Assembly (NCBI GenBank): GCA_022565195.1
Contig: JADFJZ010000060.1
Span: 1 to 7,469 of the forward strand
Reading direction: 5' to 3'
Length of the DNA stretch: 7,469 nucleotides
Source of the DNA: Planctomycetota bacterium
GTDB taxonomy: Bacteria; Planctomycetota; Phycisphaerae; UBA1845; CAIVHJ01
Shown piece by piece: positions 1 through 6,537 of this stretch. The notes under the pieces were generated by a model. It searched no databases, had not been told where the DNA came from, and was given only the letters and a program-made list of their open reading frames with translations. The position numbers and the translations under genes were made by a program. Within the stretch, counting starts at the first letter, position 1, and every line of letters starts with the position of its first letter.

Positions 1-1
1 A

Positions 2-91
2 ACCTTCTCTCTGCTCAGTCAGCTCTTCGCCCTCAAGGCGGGCGACGCTAAAACGGAGAGACCCGTTCTGACACTGCCCCTGGGGGGTTGA
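2..91 (+). CDS. C-terminal end of an unrecognised upstream protein (partial)
   Basis: The second forward frame is open from the window edge to a TGA at 89-91 and reads 29 residues, ending VLTLPLGG. Third codon positions are mostly G or C (about 20 of 29), as in the genes that follow, and the other two forward frames also close early but read less like protein. The stop lies 15 bases before the chosen start of the next gene, the usual spacing for a co-transcribed pair. Too little is present to recognise a family, so no function is offered. It could be chance, since an open run of 29 codons is short in GC-rich DNA. Confidence 0.4.
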   Translation, partial: TFSLLSQLFALKAGDAKTERPVLTLPLGG

Positions 92-96
92 GAAGT

Positions 97-100
97 GGAG
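97..100 (+). promoter_or_regulatory. Ribosome binding site deciding the SDR start
   Basis: GGAG lies 6 bases before the ATG at 107 and only 3 bases before the ATG at 104. It falls inside the reading frame if the in-frame GTG at 95 is used as start. The spacing therefore favours 107, with 104 as a close second. Confidence 0.5.
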
Positions 101-106
101 TCCATG

Positions 107-892
107 ATGACAGACTTGGAAGGCAAGAACGCGCTGGTTTGTGGGAGCACGCAGGGCATCGGCTTGGCCTGCGCACGGGAGTTCGCCCGGCGAGGAGCGA
201 CGGTTACGTTGGCCGCGCGCAACGAGGACTCCCTCAAGAAAGCGCAGGCGGACTTGCCCACGCCTTCGGGACAAGAACACAACCACATTTGCGCGGATTT
301 CTCCGATCCTCGCGTCCTCCAGGGCAAGGTTGCAGCTCATCTCAAGGCTGCCGGTCCGATTCACGTTCTCCTGAACAACACCGGCGGACCCAAAAGCGGT
401 CCGATTTTCGACGCCACGCCCGAGCAGTTCGCCGCGACATTCTCGAATCACGTGATCTGCAACCAGTTGTTGGTCCAGACTGTGGTCCCGGGCATGAAGC
501 AGGACGGCTACGGCCGAATCATCAACATCATCTCTACTTCCGTGGTCGCGCCCATCCCCGGCCTGGGCGTCTCGAACACCATTCGAGCGGCGGTGGCCAA
601 CTGGGCCCGAACGCACGCCGGCGAACTCGGGCCATACGGCATCACGGTCAACAACATCCTGCCGGGCTATACAGACACCGCCAGACTCCGCTCGCTCATC
701 GGCGTGTTGGCCGAACGCAGAAATACCACTCCGGAACAGCTCGAAGCCGACATGAAATCGAAGATCCCGCTCCGGCGCTTTGCCGCACCGGAGGAAATCG
801 CCGCAGCCGCGGGGTTCCTGGCTTCGCCGGCGGCGTCGTACATCTCAGGCGTCAGTCTGCCGATCGACGGGGCGCGAACCGCCATGCAGTAA
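107..892 (+). CDS. Atypical short-chain dehydrogenase/reductase (SDR) family protein
   Basis: This 261-residue protein has a complete SDR Rossmann fold, normally an NAD(P)-dependent cytoplasmic oxidoreductase. Visible elements are the N-terminal dinucleotide loop CGSTQGIG (residues 12-19, Gly13/17/19), NNTGGP (90-95) in place of the usual NNAG, the Ser-bearing strand IISTS (141-145), and YGITVNNILPGYTDT (177-191) after the active site. The odd feature is the active site: aligning the helix before AGELGPYG places Ser156 and Arg160 where the catalytic Tyr and Lys of YxxxK should be (SNTIR). This matches a known FabG-like SDR subgroup with an imperfect cofactor motif and tetrad, so it is probably a genuine divergent lineage and not a damaged gene. 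The substrate cannot be inferred. It sits in a tight run with truA 8 bases downstream. Alternative starts are 95 (GTG) and 104. Confidence 0.9.
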   Translation: MTDLEGKNALVCGSTQGIGLACAREFARRGATVTLAARNEDSLKKAQADLPTPSGQEHNHICADFSDPRVLQGKVAAHLKAAGPIHVLLNNTGGPKSGPIFDATPEQFAATFSNHVICNQLLVQTVVPGMKQDGYGRIINIISTSVVAPIPGLGVSNTIRAAVANWARTHAGELGPYGITVNNILPGYTDTARLRSLIGVLAERRNTTPEQLEADMKSKIPLRRFAAPEEIAAAAGFLASPAASYISGVSLPIDGARTAMQ

Positions 893-900
893 CCGTTCCA

Positions 901-1725
901 ATGAAACGCAACGTCCAATTGCTGATCGCCTACGACGGCACCGATTTCCACGGTTGGCAAACCCAGGGGGCTCTGCGCACCGTGCAGGCGACAATCGAGG
1001 AGGTTGTCCGGCGCGTGGTGCGGCACCCGGTCGCCCTCATCGCCAGCGGCAGAACCGACGCCGGCGTTCACGCCGCCGGACAAGTCGCCAACTTCCACAC
1101 CACGAACGAACTCCCGACCGACAAGCTCCGCCACGCCCTCGGTAACCGCCTGCCGAAAGATATCGACCTGCTGCGCGTGCGCGACGTCCCGCCGGGCTTT
1201 CATGCCACGCGCCGTTCCACCTGCAAGTTGTATCGCTATCGCATCTTCAATCACCCGCGCAGGCCGACGCGACACCATCAGCAGAGGTACGTCTACCACT
1301 ATTACAAACAACTCGACTGTGACGCGATGCGCCGTGCCGCCCGGCATTTCGTGGGCACGCACGACTTCAAAGCCATGGCTTCGACGCGAAGCATTGAACG
1401 ACAGAGCAATGTCCGCACGATCCTGTACTGTGAATCGTATACGACCTACGAGGAGATTCGGATCGATGTCTGCGGTACGGGCTTTCTGTACAATCAGGTC
1501 CGCAACATGGTCGGTACGCTGCTCGAAGTCGGCCGAGGCAAATGGCCTCCCGAATGCGTGACGGAGATCCTCAAGTCGCGCGATCGCCAAAACGCCGGCC
1601 CGACCGTGCCGGCCCAGGGGCTGTGCCTGCAATGGGTGCAATACCCCCCCGATCACGTCTTTGCCGATGGTGGCGAACCCGATCCACTTCACGAGCGTAA
1701 TCCAGTTATGGAAACGAACCCATGA
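901..1725 (+). CDS. truA: tRNA pseudouridine(38-40) synthase TruA
   Basis: TruA converts uridines 38-40 of the tRNA anticodon arm to pseudouridine. The 274-residue product begins with the family signature LLIAYDGTDFHGWQ (residues 7-20). It carries GRTDAGVHA (50-58), with Asp53 as the catalytic aspartate, then GFHATRR (99-105), and LYRYR (110-114), whose Tyr111 corresponds to the conserved active-site tyrosine. The second half has GTHDFKAMAS (152-161), GFLYNQVRNMVGTLLEVG (194-211) and the closing strand GLCLQWVQYP (240-249). Size is normal for the family, although about 25 residues (250-274) trail the last recognisable strand. The ATG at 901 matches the family N-terminus exactly. No Shine-Dalgarno sequence lies in the 8-base gap from the SDR stop, so re-initiation by ribosomes leaving the SDR gene is a plausible inference. 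Confidence 0.97.
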   Translation: MKRNVQLLIAYDGTDFHGWQTQGALRTVQATIEEVVRRVVRHPVALIASGRTDAGVHAAGQVANFHTTNELPTDKLRHALGNRLPKDIDLLRVRDVPPGFHATRRSTCKLYRYRIFNHPRRPTRHHQQRYVYHYYKQLDCDAMRRAARHFVGTHDFKAMASTRSIERQSNVRTILYCESYTTYEEIRIDVCGTGFLYNQVRNMVGTLLEVGRGKWPPECVTEILKSRDRQNAGPTVPAQGLCLQWVQYPPDHVFADGGEPDPLHERNPVMETNP

Positions 1726-1798
1726 CCCGCCGGGGTGCCACTGGTCCCGGCCTGTCGGGAGCCTACGCGGACTTCCGACCACAAACAGGCTCGCACCC

Positions 1799-2959
1799 AT
1801 GAGAATCTGCCACGTCATCACGCGATTGATCATCGGCGGTGCGCAGGAGAACACACTGTTGACCTGCGAAGGGCTGCACGATCGCGGGCACGAAGTGCTG
1901 CTGCTGGCCGGCCCGGACGCTGGACCGGAGGGCTCGCTGTGGGATCGCGCCACTGGCTACGGCTATCGCACGAAGGTGATTAACTCAATGCACCGCGCGA
2001 TTCGACCGTGGAGCGAATGGCGGACCACGCGCGAACTGCGCCGCGCCTACGACCACTTCAACCCCGACATCATCCACACGCACAGCAGCAAGGCCGGCAT
2101 CCTCGGTCGATTCGCGGCGCGATCGCTGCCGAACTGCGCCATCGTACACACCATCCACGGCATGAGCTTCAACCGCACGCAGCCGGCGTGGGTCCGGCGC
2201 ATCTATGCCGGACTTGAGCGGCGCGCGGCCCGATACACCAGTCGCATCGTCAGTGTGGCTGACGCCATGACTGACCAGGCGGTTGCCGCGGGCATCGCCC
2301 CTCGTGACCGATACACGACCATTCATTCCGGCATGCAGACGGAATGGTTCACGCCCGACGAAGACAAACGACGGGTCGCGCGCCAGAAGTGGCGTGCGCA
2401 TGACGATCACATCGTCGTCGGCACGGTCGCGCGCCTGTTCCGCAACAAAGGCTACGAGCAACTCATTCCGGCCATGGCGGATGCGGCAGCCAAAGACGAG
2501 CGGCTGCGCTTCGTGTGGATCGGCGACGGGGCGGATCGCGATTCCTATCTTGACCAACTGTCGCACGTGGGCATACGTGACCGAGTTACGCTGACCGGGT
2601 TGGTACCGCCCGACGAGGTAGCCGACAGAATGCAGGGCTTCGACATGCTGGTGCATTGTTCGCAGTGGGAAGGACTGCCGAGAACCGTCGTGCAGGCCCT
2701 GCTGCTGGAGATACCGGCTGTCAGCTTCGACATCGACGGCGCGCCAGAGGTCGTGATCGACGGCGAAACCGGCAAGCTCGTGCCGCTGAACGACATCCCG
2801 GCTCTGTCCGCGGCCATGCTTCATCTCGCGAGCAATCCGCAGGACGGGCGATCAATGGGGCGCGCCGGACGTGAGCGGTGTCTGTCCATGTTCAACCATC
2901 ACCATATGGTCGACCAACTCGAAAGCCTGTACAGCGATCTGCTGGACTCATCACGGTAG
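1799..2959 (+). CDS. Family GT4-type glycosyltransferase (GT-B fold)
   Basis: This 386-residue protein is a retaining GT-B glycosyltransferase, expected to move a sugar from a nucleotide-sugar donor to an envelope glycan or small acceptor. The N-terminal domain has the glycine loop IIGGAQENT (11-19) and DIIHTHSSKAGILGR (90-104), then HTIHGMSF (117-124). The donor domain opens with VGTVARLFRNKGYEQLI (207-223) and contains VWIGDGADR (239-247) and CSQWEGLPRTVVQAL (287-301). The family EX7E motif is therefore Glu291 and Gln299, a substitution seen in other EGLPR-type members. APEVVIDGETGKLVP (315-329) lines the donor site. The ATG at 1799 gives the canonical MRICHVITRL start; an in-frame ATG at 1661 would add 46 residues overlapping truA that look unlike protein. 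No Shine-Dalgarno is visible in the 73-base gap after truA. Donor and acceptor are unknown. Confidence 0.93.
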   Translation: MRICHVITRLIIGGAQENTLLTCEGLHDRGHEVLLLAGPDAGPEGSLWDRATGYGYRTKVINSMHRAIRPWSEWRTTRELRRAYDHFNPDIIHTHSSKAGILGRFAARSLPNCAIVHTIHGMSFNRTQPAWVRRIYAGLERRAARYTSRIVSVADAMTDQAVAAGIAPRDRYTTIHSGMQTEWFTPDEDKRRVARQKWRAHDDHIVVGTVARLFRNKGYEQLIPAMADAAAKDERLRFVWIGDGADRDSYLDQLSHVGIRDRVTLTGLVPPDEVADRMQGFDMLVHCSQWEGLPRTVVQALLLEIPAVSFDIDGAPEVVIDGETGKLVPLNDIPALSAAMLHLASNPQDGRSMGRAGRERCLSMFNHHHMVDQLESLYSDLLDSSR

Positions 2960-3181
2960 CTCACGCGCGAGCGTGCAAGAAACGACCGTCAGCCGAGCCG
3001 GTGGGACCAAGCCAGTGCTCCCTGCTGGGCATGGCAGCCTTGGCTTTGCGCACCATCTGGATCACTTCGGTTCCGGGCAGTACAATTGGGCGCTGCCTTG
3101 GTCCCTCGGCCGTTCAGCGTGCGGCCGGAGACTGATCGCACCTGAGACGATTTCAAAGAACGAACGATCATGATTCCTTTC

Positions 3182-3187
3182 GGAGGA
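3182..3187 (+). promoter_or_regulatory. Ribosome binding site of the coiled-coil lipoprotein
   Basis: GGAGGA lies 7 bases before the ATG at 3195. It is a near-perfect Shine-Dalgarno sequence and contrasts with its absence before truA and the glycosyltransferase. It fixes the start and supports an independently translated gene. Confidence 0.8.
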
Positions 3188-3194
3188 CTCCGCG

Positions 3195-3692
3195 ATGAAG
3201 ACATTTAAGCCAGCAATCCCGTTGCTCCTATCCTCTTTGTTGGCCATGAGTGCGGGCTGCAATCAGAACGAGCAGAAGATCCAGGATCTTGAGAAGGAGA
3301 AAGCTGATCTCACCGCCCGGCTTACAAAGGCCGAGGAAGAGTTGATTTCGGCGCAAGACCGCGCGGCGGTAGCCGACTCCTCGGCTGGGAATCTGCAAGG
3401 GCAGCTTGACACCGCCAAGGCCGCAGCAGAATCGGCCGCTTCCGATCTCACCGCGGCCGCCGCGAAGGCCGCGACTGCCGAGAAGGCGCTGGCCGACCTT
3501 CAGGTCGCATACGACAAGATGGTGGCTGACGCCAAGACCGCGTCCGACAAGATGATGGCTGATGCCAAGCGCGCGTCCGGCCAGGCCGCCGCTGAACTCG
3601 GAAAGCTCCAGAAGCAAGTGGCCGACCTGACCGCGGCGCTGCAGGCGGCCAAACTCCCGCCGCAAGGCGACTCGCTGCCTTCGAACCCCTGA
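3195..3692 (+). CDS. Small alanine-rich coiled-coil lipoprotein
   Basis: The 165-residue product starts with a lipoprotein signal peptide: Lys2 and Lys5, a hydrophobic core (residues 7-18) and the lipobox SAGC (19-22), so Cys22 should be lipidated after signal peptidase II cleavage. The mature part is almost entirely predicted coiled coil (about 26-152), rich in Ala, Lys, Asp and Glu, with leucines spaced as in heptads (for example IQDLEKEKADLTARL). A tandem 11-residue repeat occupies 107-128. The C-terminus is a short flexible Pro/Ser tail (155-165). No family is recognised; the design resembles Lpp-like or other periplasmic spacer lipoproteins, but similarity of coiled coils is not evidence of homology. 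A structural envelope role is an inference. It is flanked by spacers of 235 and 648 bases, so it is probably a single-gene unit. Confidence 0.88.
   Translation: MKTFKPAIPLLLSSLLAMSAGCNQNEQKIQDLEKEKADLTARLTKAEEELISAQDRAAVADSSAGNLQGQLDTAKAAAESAASDLTAAAAKAATAEKALADLQVAYDKMVADAKTASDKMMADAKRASGQAAAELGKLQKQVADLTAALQAAKLPPQGDSLPSNP
3513..3578 (+). repeat. 33-bp tandem duplication encoding an 11-residue coiled-coil unit
   Basis: Two adjacent 33-bp units (3513-3545 and 3546-3578) differ at only 4 of 33 positions. They encode DKMVADAKTAS and DKMMADAKRAS. The 11-residue period corresponds to a hendecad, which packs as three helical turns, so the duplication lengthens the coiled coil without disturbing its register. 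Confidence 0.9.
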
Positions 3693-4292
3693 TTCCGTCG
3701 CGCCCATATTGCGTCGAAGCGAACGATGGCTACACTTCGCTAGAACTCGCGCCGGCACCAATGTCAGAGCAAGCGGGGCACGCCTGATCGCGAGCGCTGG
3801 ACGGCGAAGGACACGAGGTTGATCAAGCTTCCCGGGCGGCGGAGTATGGGAACTGCACATGCAGGAGAACCGCTTGACTTCAACTGCGCCGGGGACAACG
3901 TCCTCAAATCGGCCCCCGTTGAACACAGAAACTTGCTGGCCGTGACCTGCTGCGCCTTCCCAATCAGCAACGTGTAAGAACGTACAAGATGACAACGATG
4001 AGTCTTCACTTCGGCACATGGAAGAGTCTGCCTGTGCCAACGAGGACTCGTCGCGTTTGCGTTTTCTTGAAGACCGGCAGTGGCTCCAGACCATCGGGTG
4101 CCTGTTGCGAGAACGAGGAACTGCCGACTTGCTTCGGGCGCAAGGATTAAGGGAAACTCGCCGAAAACCTGAAGCCACGCTCTTGCAGGAGGCGCGGAGT
4201 AGAGGTAAGGTCTTGGCCGGCTGGGTGGGAAGCGCGAATCTGATCTTCTCGCTCCCTCCCAATCGGTTCGTAGAATGACGAGTTGCGTCCAC

Positions 4293-4310
4293 AAACGGTC
4301 GACACCGTTT
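4293..4310 (+). promoter_or_regulatory. Short perfect inverted repeat upstream of the exported repeat protein
   Basis: AAACGGT and ACCGTTT pair perfectly around CGAC. The repeat ends 30 bases before the start codon at 4341 and 18 bases before the Shine-Dalgarno. It could be a protein-binding site or a hairpin in the 5' leader. There is no T-tract, so it is not a terminator. The regulatory role is inferred from position only. Confidence 0.35.
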
Positions 4311-4328
4311 CGCATTGATTCCGTTTTT

Positions 4329-4334
4329 AGGAGA
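4329..4334 (+). promoter_or_regulatory. Ribosome binding site deciding the start at 4341
   Basis: AGGAGA stands 6 bases before the ATG at 4341, an ideal arrangement. The frame is also open from an ATG at 4275, but using that would bury this site inside the gene and put 22 extra residues in front of the signal peptide. Confidence 0.8.
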
Positions 4335-4340
4335 TATTTG

Positions 4341-5999
4341 ATGTTGCAGGAGCATGTTCATTTTAGCAAATGGAAAACTTTGTGCCGAATGGGTCTGGCT
4401 CTTTTCTGTTGCGTGGCATTCATGGGCGGCGACTGCATTCAGCGCGACGCGGCCTGCCAAGACCTGAGCGATGGGGCGGAGTGTACCCCACCCGCAGGCT
4501 CGGCTGCCGCTCCAACGTGCCAAGCCTACTTCTGCGCAGTAGGCGAGTGTACGTTGCTTTCCGATCCGGGTCAGAACGGTGACAAATGTTCCGACGAAAC
4601 CGATTGTGAAGACGAAGGTACATGCCAGAGCGGCAACTGCGTGGCGGCTGACAAGGCGCAAGGGACGTCCTGCACCGACGACGGCAACGAATGCACCGAC
4701 GATATCTGCGATGGTGCCGGTGCATGCACGCATCCGAACGAGCCGGACGGCATCGCCTGCAATGACGATGGCAACGACTGCACCGACGATGTCTGCGCGG
4801 CCGGTGTGTGCGTGCATCCGAACGAGCCCGCCGGCACCGATTGCACCGACGGCGATGGCAACGAATGCACCAGCGGCGAGTGTGACGGCGCGGGCGCCTG
4901 CCAGCCAACGAATGTGGCGGATAATACCGACTGCGAGAACGACGGCAATGTTTGTACGACCGAGTTGTGTCTCTCGGGCACATGTACGGACCAGGGGTGC
5001 GCTCCCCGGCTGGGGCAAGCATGCACCACCTCGGACGGCAATGATGGCACCTGCCAGACGATCACCGGGACACCGCCCTGCCAGTGCGTCGCGACGCCGG
5101 AGGAGGTAGCGGTGCTGTACATTGCCAATTTCTCCGGATTTAACGTCACCAGCTACCAGGATCCCTCGACCGTGAACGGAAACATCGCCCCGGATACGAA
5201 TCTCGAGGGAGCGCAAACCCAACTCGACGGCCCTTCGGATATCGTGGTCACCGGCAACGATACGCTGATCGCGAGCAATTTCAATACGGACACCGTCACC
5301 TCCTACGCCAACGCCCGGGAAAGCAACGGCAACCTGACCCCGGACGGCAACGTGCAGGGGGCGGCCACACTGCTAGACGATCCGACAACCCTGGCGGTCA
5401 ACACGGCCGAGGACCTGCTGTTCGTGGCCAATTTCGGCGCGAGCGATGAAATCCTGGTTTATTCCGGTGCGTCGACGTCAAGCCTAAACGGCAACCTCGC
5501 TCCGACCCGGATCATCACCAGCACGGACATCCAAAACCCTGTCGGAATCAACTTCGGCGCCAACGACGACCTCTACGTGGTCAACTCGGTCCTCAATAAC
5601 GTGGTCGTCATCGCCGGAGCCAGCAACGTGAACGGGAACGTAGCCGCCACGCGAATTATTGACAGCGCGTCGTTCGGCACACTTTTCGACGTCTTCATCG
5701 ACGACAACGACACAATGTACGTGGTGGACATTGCCGGCTTCATCTATACCTTCAACAACGCATCGACGTTGAACGGTATGGTCGATCCGGACTTCACCTT
5801 GACGGTTCCGCCGGCCGTCTTGTTGTCGGCGATTGCCGTGGATTCCAACGGCACAGGCTACATCGTGGACAACGGTGCCGACGCCGTCTACTCGTACGAC
5901 AACATCGCCACGCTCAATGGGGCCCTGAATCCGGATCGAACCATCCAGGGAGCTCAGACTCAGATGGATGGGCCGATCCGCGTGTTCCTCGACGAGTAG
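4341..5999 (+). CDS. Exported Cys/Asp-rich repeat and six-bladed beta-propeller protein
   Basis: The 552-residue product has a basic N-terminus and hydrophobic segment (about residues 17-30, GLALFCCVAFMGG), indicating export. The cleavage class is unclear, because Cys32 is preceded by Asp, which is poor for a lipobox. Residues 32-107 hold irregular Cys-rich sequence. Residues 108-215 form four units of 28-30 residues, each with four cysteines and acidic loops such as CTDDGNECTDDIC. Residues 259-552 hold six blades of about 45-51 residues, each opening with a strand like LYIANF or YVVDIA and carrying a central NG pair, resembling NHL/YncE-like propellers. The cysteines suggest disulfides and the acidic loops suggest calcium binding; both are inferences. 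Such propellers usually bind proteins or glycans outside the cell. No catalytic motif is seen. It is followed by a strong terminator, so this is the last gene of its transcript. Confidence 0.9.
   Translation: MLQEHVHFSKWKTLCRMGLALFCCVAFMGGDCIQRDAACQDLSDGAECTPPAGSAAAPTCQAYFCAVGECTLLSDPGQNGDKCSDETDCEDEGTCQSGNCVAADKAQGTSCTDDGNECTDDICDGAGACTHPNEPDGIACNDDGNDCTDDVCAAGVCVHPNEPAGTDCTDGDGNECTSGECDGAGACQPTNVADNTDCENDGNVCTTELCLSGTCTDQGCAPRLGQACTTSDGNDGTCQTITGTPPCQCVATPEEVAVLYIANFSGFNVTSYQDPSTVNGNIAPDTNLEGAQTQLDGPSDIVVTGNDTLIASNFNTDTVTSYANARESNGNLTPDGNVQGAATLLDDPTTLAVNTAEDLLFVANFGASDEILVYSGASTSSLNGNLAPTRIITSTDIQNPVGINFGANDDLYVVNSVLNNVVVIAGASNVNGNVAATRIIDSASFGTLFDVFIDDNDTMYVVDIAGFIYTFNNASTLNGMVDPDFTLTVPPAVLLSAIAVDSNGTGYIVDNGADAVYSYDNIATLNGALNPDRTIQGAQTQMDGPIRVFLDE
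4662..4985 (+). repeat. Four Cys/Asp-rich protein repeats
   Basis: Units start at residues 108, 137, 165 and 195. The cysteines fall at 111/118/123/129, 140/147/152/157, 168/176/181/187 and 198/205/210/215, giving the pattern C-x6/7-C-x4-C-x4/5-C. Units 1 and 2 share near-identical stretches in DNA as well as protein (both end HPNEP), pointing to recent duplication. The fourth unit is the most diverged. Confidence 0.9.
5115..5996 (+). repeat. Six beta-propeller blades
   Basis: Blades begin near residues 259, 310, 361, 412, 460 and 507. Each contains an aligned NG pair (Asn279, 329, 383, 431, 478, 526), usually followed by N-x-x-P, and ends in a short hydrophobic strand with an acidic turn such as NDTL or NDDL. 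Blades 1 and 6 share the phrase EGAQTQLDGP/QGAQTQMDGP. Six blades would close a ring. Confidence 0.82.
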
Positions 6000-6034
6000 C
6001 GACGGCCACATCCCATTATCCGTACGGCTCACCC

Positions 6035-6071
6035 AGGCCGGTGCCGCAGAAACGGCACCGGCCTTTGTTTT
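6035..6071 (+). terminator. Strong intrinsic terminator
   Basis: A perfect 12-bp stem (AGGCCGGTGCCG at 6035-6046 with its complement at 6053-6064) closes a 6-base loop (CAGAAA) and runs into TTTGTTTT at 6064-6071. It begins 35 bases after the stop at 5999 and ends the transcript of the exported repeat protein. It insulates the paaD-like gene downstream. Confidence 0.93.
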
Positions 6072-6273
6072 CCGTCGCGTCGCTCTGGCCACTTGCTTGA
6101 GGGGCGGATCATCCGCGTCGCGCGAGCTGGCGGGCGAACCAAGCCCACACGGCGTCGCCGCCGGCCAGTCAACTGGCCCAGCTTGCCTGGCTTGCCTAAG
6201 TTTGGCTTCGTTTGGTAATAGCACGATGCACCAACGACTTACGCATCCGACTGCCCACTTCCCACGACCTGAT

Positions 6274-6301
6274 GAGTACCGGGTACCGATTACTGATTAC
6301 T
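6274..6301. repeat. Heptanucleotide tandem array A (4 units)
   Basis: Four adjacent 7-base units follow the consensus GRKTACY: GAGTACC, then GGGTACC, then GATTACT twice. The sequence just before (6251-6264) also shows a 7-base period (CTGCCCA, CTTCCCA). The units are too short and too variable for CRISPR. The arrangement recalls the heptanucleotide short tandem repeats known from cyanobacterial intergenic DNA. Confidence 0.65.
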
Positions 6302-6423
6302 TCTGTTGTCAAAGAGCCCAAGCCTGTCCGCGCGCACCAAGTCCACGCGGGACGCGCCCACTTGTATAACTTGCCCGGCGCTCGATAGAATTGTGAAGGC
6401 AGACCGATCAGCGAGAGGAGTCG

Positions 6424-6496
6424 TGTAGCGGCCGGCGTCCCTGCCGGCCGGTCTTCGAAGTCGGCACGACGGTCGGCACGGAGGCCGACCGCTACA
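6424..6496. repeat. 73-bp symmetric inverted-repeat element (REP/MITE-like)
   Basis: The ends TGTAGCGGCCGGCGTCC (6424-6440) and GGAGGCCGACCGCTACA (6480-6496) are inverted copies matching at 15 of 17 positions. Each half can also fold alone: GGCCGGC/GCCGGCC (6430-6449) and GGTCGGC/GCCGACC (6471-6490), each a 7-bp stem with a 6-base loop. These begin and end exactly where a 6-bp outer stem TGTAGC/GCTACA (6424-6429, 6491-6496) stops. The centre carries the 8-bp palindrome CTTCGAAG (6453-6460). No adjacent target-site duplication is evident. It encodes no protein. A REP-like or MITE-like dispersed repeat, or a structured RNA/DNA site, is the likely identity. Confidence 0.7.
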
Positions 6497-6537
6497 GAGT
6501 TCATTCCGTTGTCTTTGCACGCTCCAATTCGTGGGGT

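Larger units (their letters stand above)
3693..4340. other. Long spacer without a supported gene
   Basis: This stretch between the lipoprotein stop and the next start contains open frames on both strands, including 86 codons at 4018-4278 (+) and 183 codons at 3764-4315 (-). None has a recognisable motif, a convincing ribosome binding site, or the third-position GC bias of the neighbours. Near the right end, TAGAAT at 4271-4276 resembles a -10 box, without a convincing -35, and a short perfect inverted repeat follows at 4293-4310. The 5' end has only a weak inverted repeat (AGCGAA/TTCGCT, about 3717-3741) and no T-tract, so no terminator is called. It may hold a 5' leader or decayed coding sequence. 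Confidence 0.5.
6072..6537. other. Structured spacer without a gene
   Basis: No coding frame here shows recognisable protein. Besides the separately listed heptamer array and 73-bp element, it holds a perfect inverted repeat GGCCAGTCAACTGGCC (6163-6178), a short palindrome GCGGATCATCCGC (6104-6116), and a doubled CTTGCCTGG-like segment at about 6181-6197. The density of short repeats is typical of a site that gathers small mobile or repetitive sequences. No tRNA-like cloverleaf was found. Confidence 0.5.

Noticed and set aside
88..1725. Truncated reading of truA with a 271-codon upstream extension
   Set aside because: The extension overlaps the SDR gene in another frame and reads as Arg/Gly/His-rich nonsense. 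TruA's own N-terminus begins exactly at 901.
667..1953. Open frame of 428 codons on the - strand
   Set aside because: It is antisense to truA and its neighbours, has no recognisable motif, and shows a shadow-like composition.
2962..2975. CACGC-GCGA-GCGTG hairpin just after the glycosyltransferase stop, as a terminator
   Set aside because: The stem is only 5 bp and no T-tract follows.
3058..3086. TACAAT (3081-3086) as a promoter for the lipoprotein
   Set aside because: The -10 match is good (5 of 6), but the -35 at proper spacing (TGGATC) is poor and the leader would be over 100 bases. It is possible but unsupported.
4018..4278. Possible + strand gene of 86 codons in the long spacer
   Set aside because: It has no Shine-Dalgarno, no motif and mixed third-position composition.
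3764..4315. Possible - strand gene of 183 codons in the long spacer
   Set aside because: There is no recognisable motif, no ribosome binding site and no third-position GC bias. It might be decayed coding sequence but cannot be supported.
3228..5222. Open frame of 664 codons on the - strand
   Set aside because: It runs antisense to two well-supported genes and the spacer between them. Its protein is low-complexity (Arg/Val/Ala-rich) and reflects the GC-rich repeats of the opposite strand.
6251..6301. CRISPR-like array
   Set aside because: The units are 7 bases long and directly adjacent, with no spacers.
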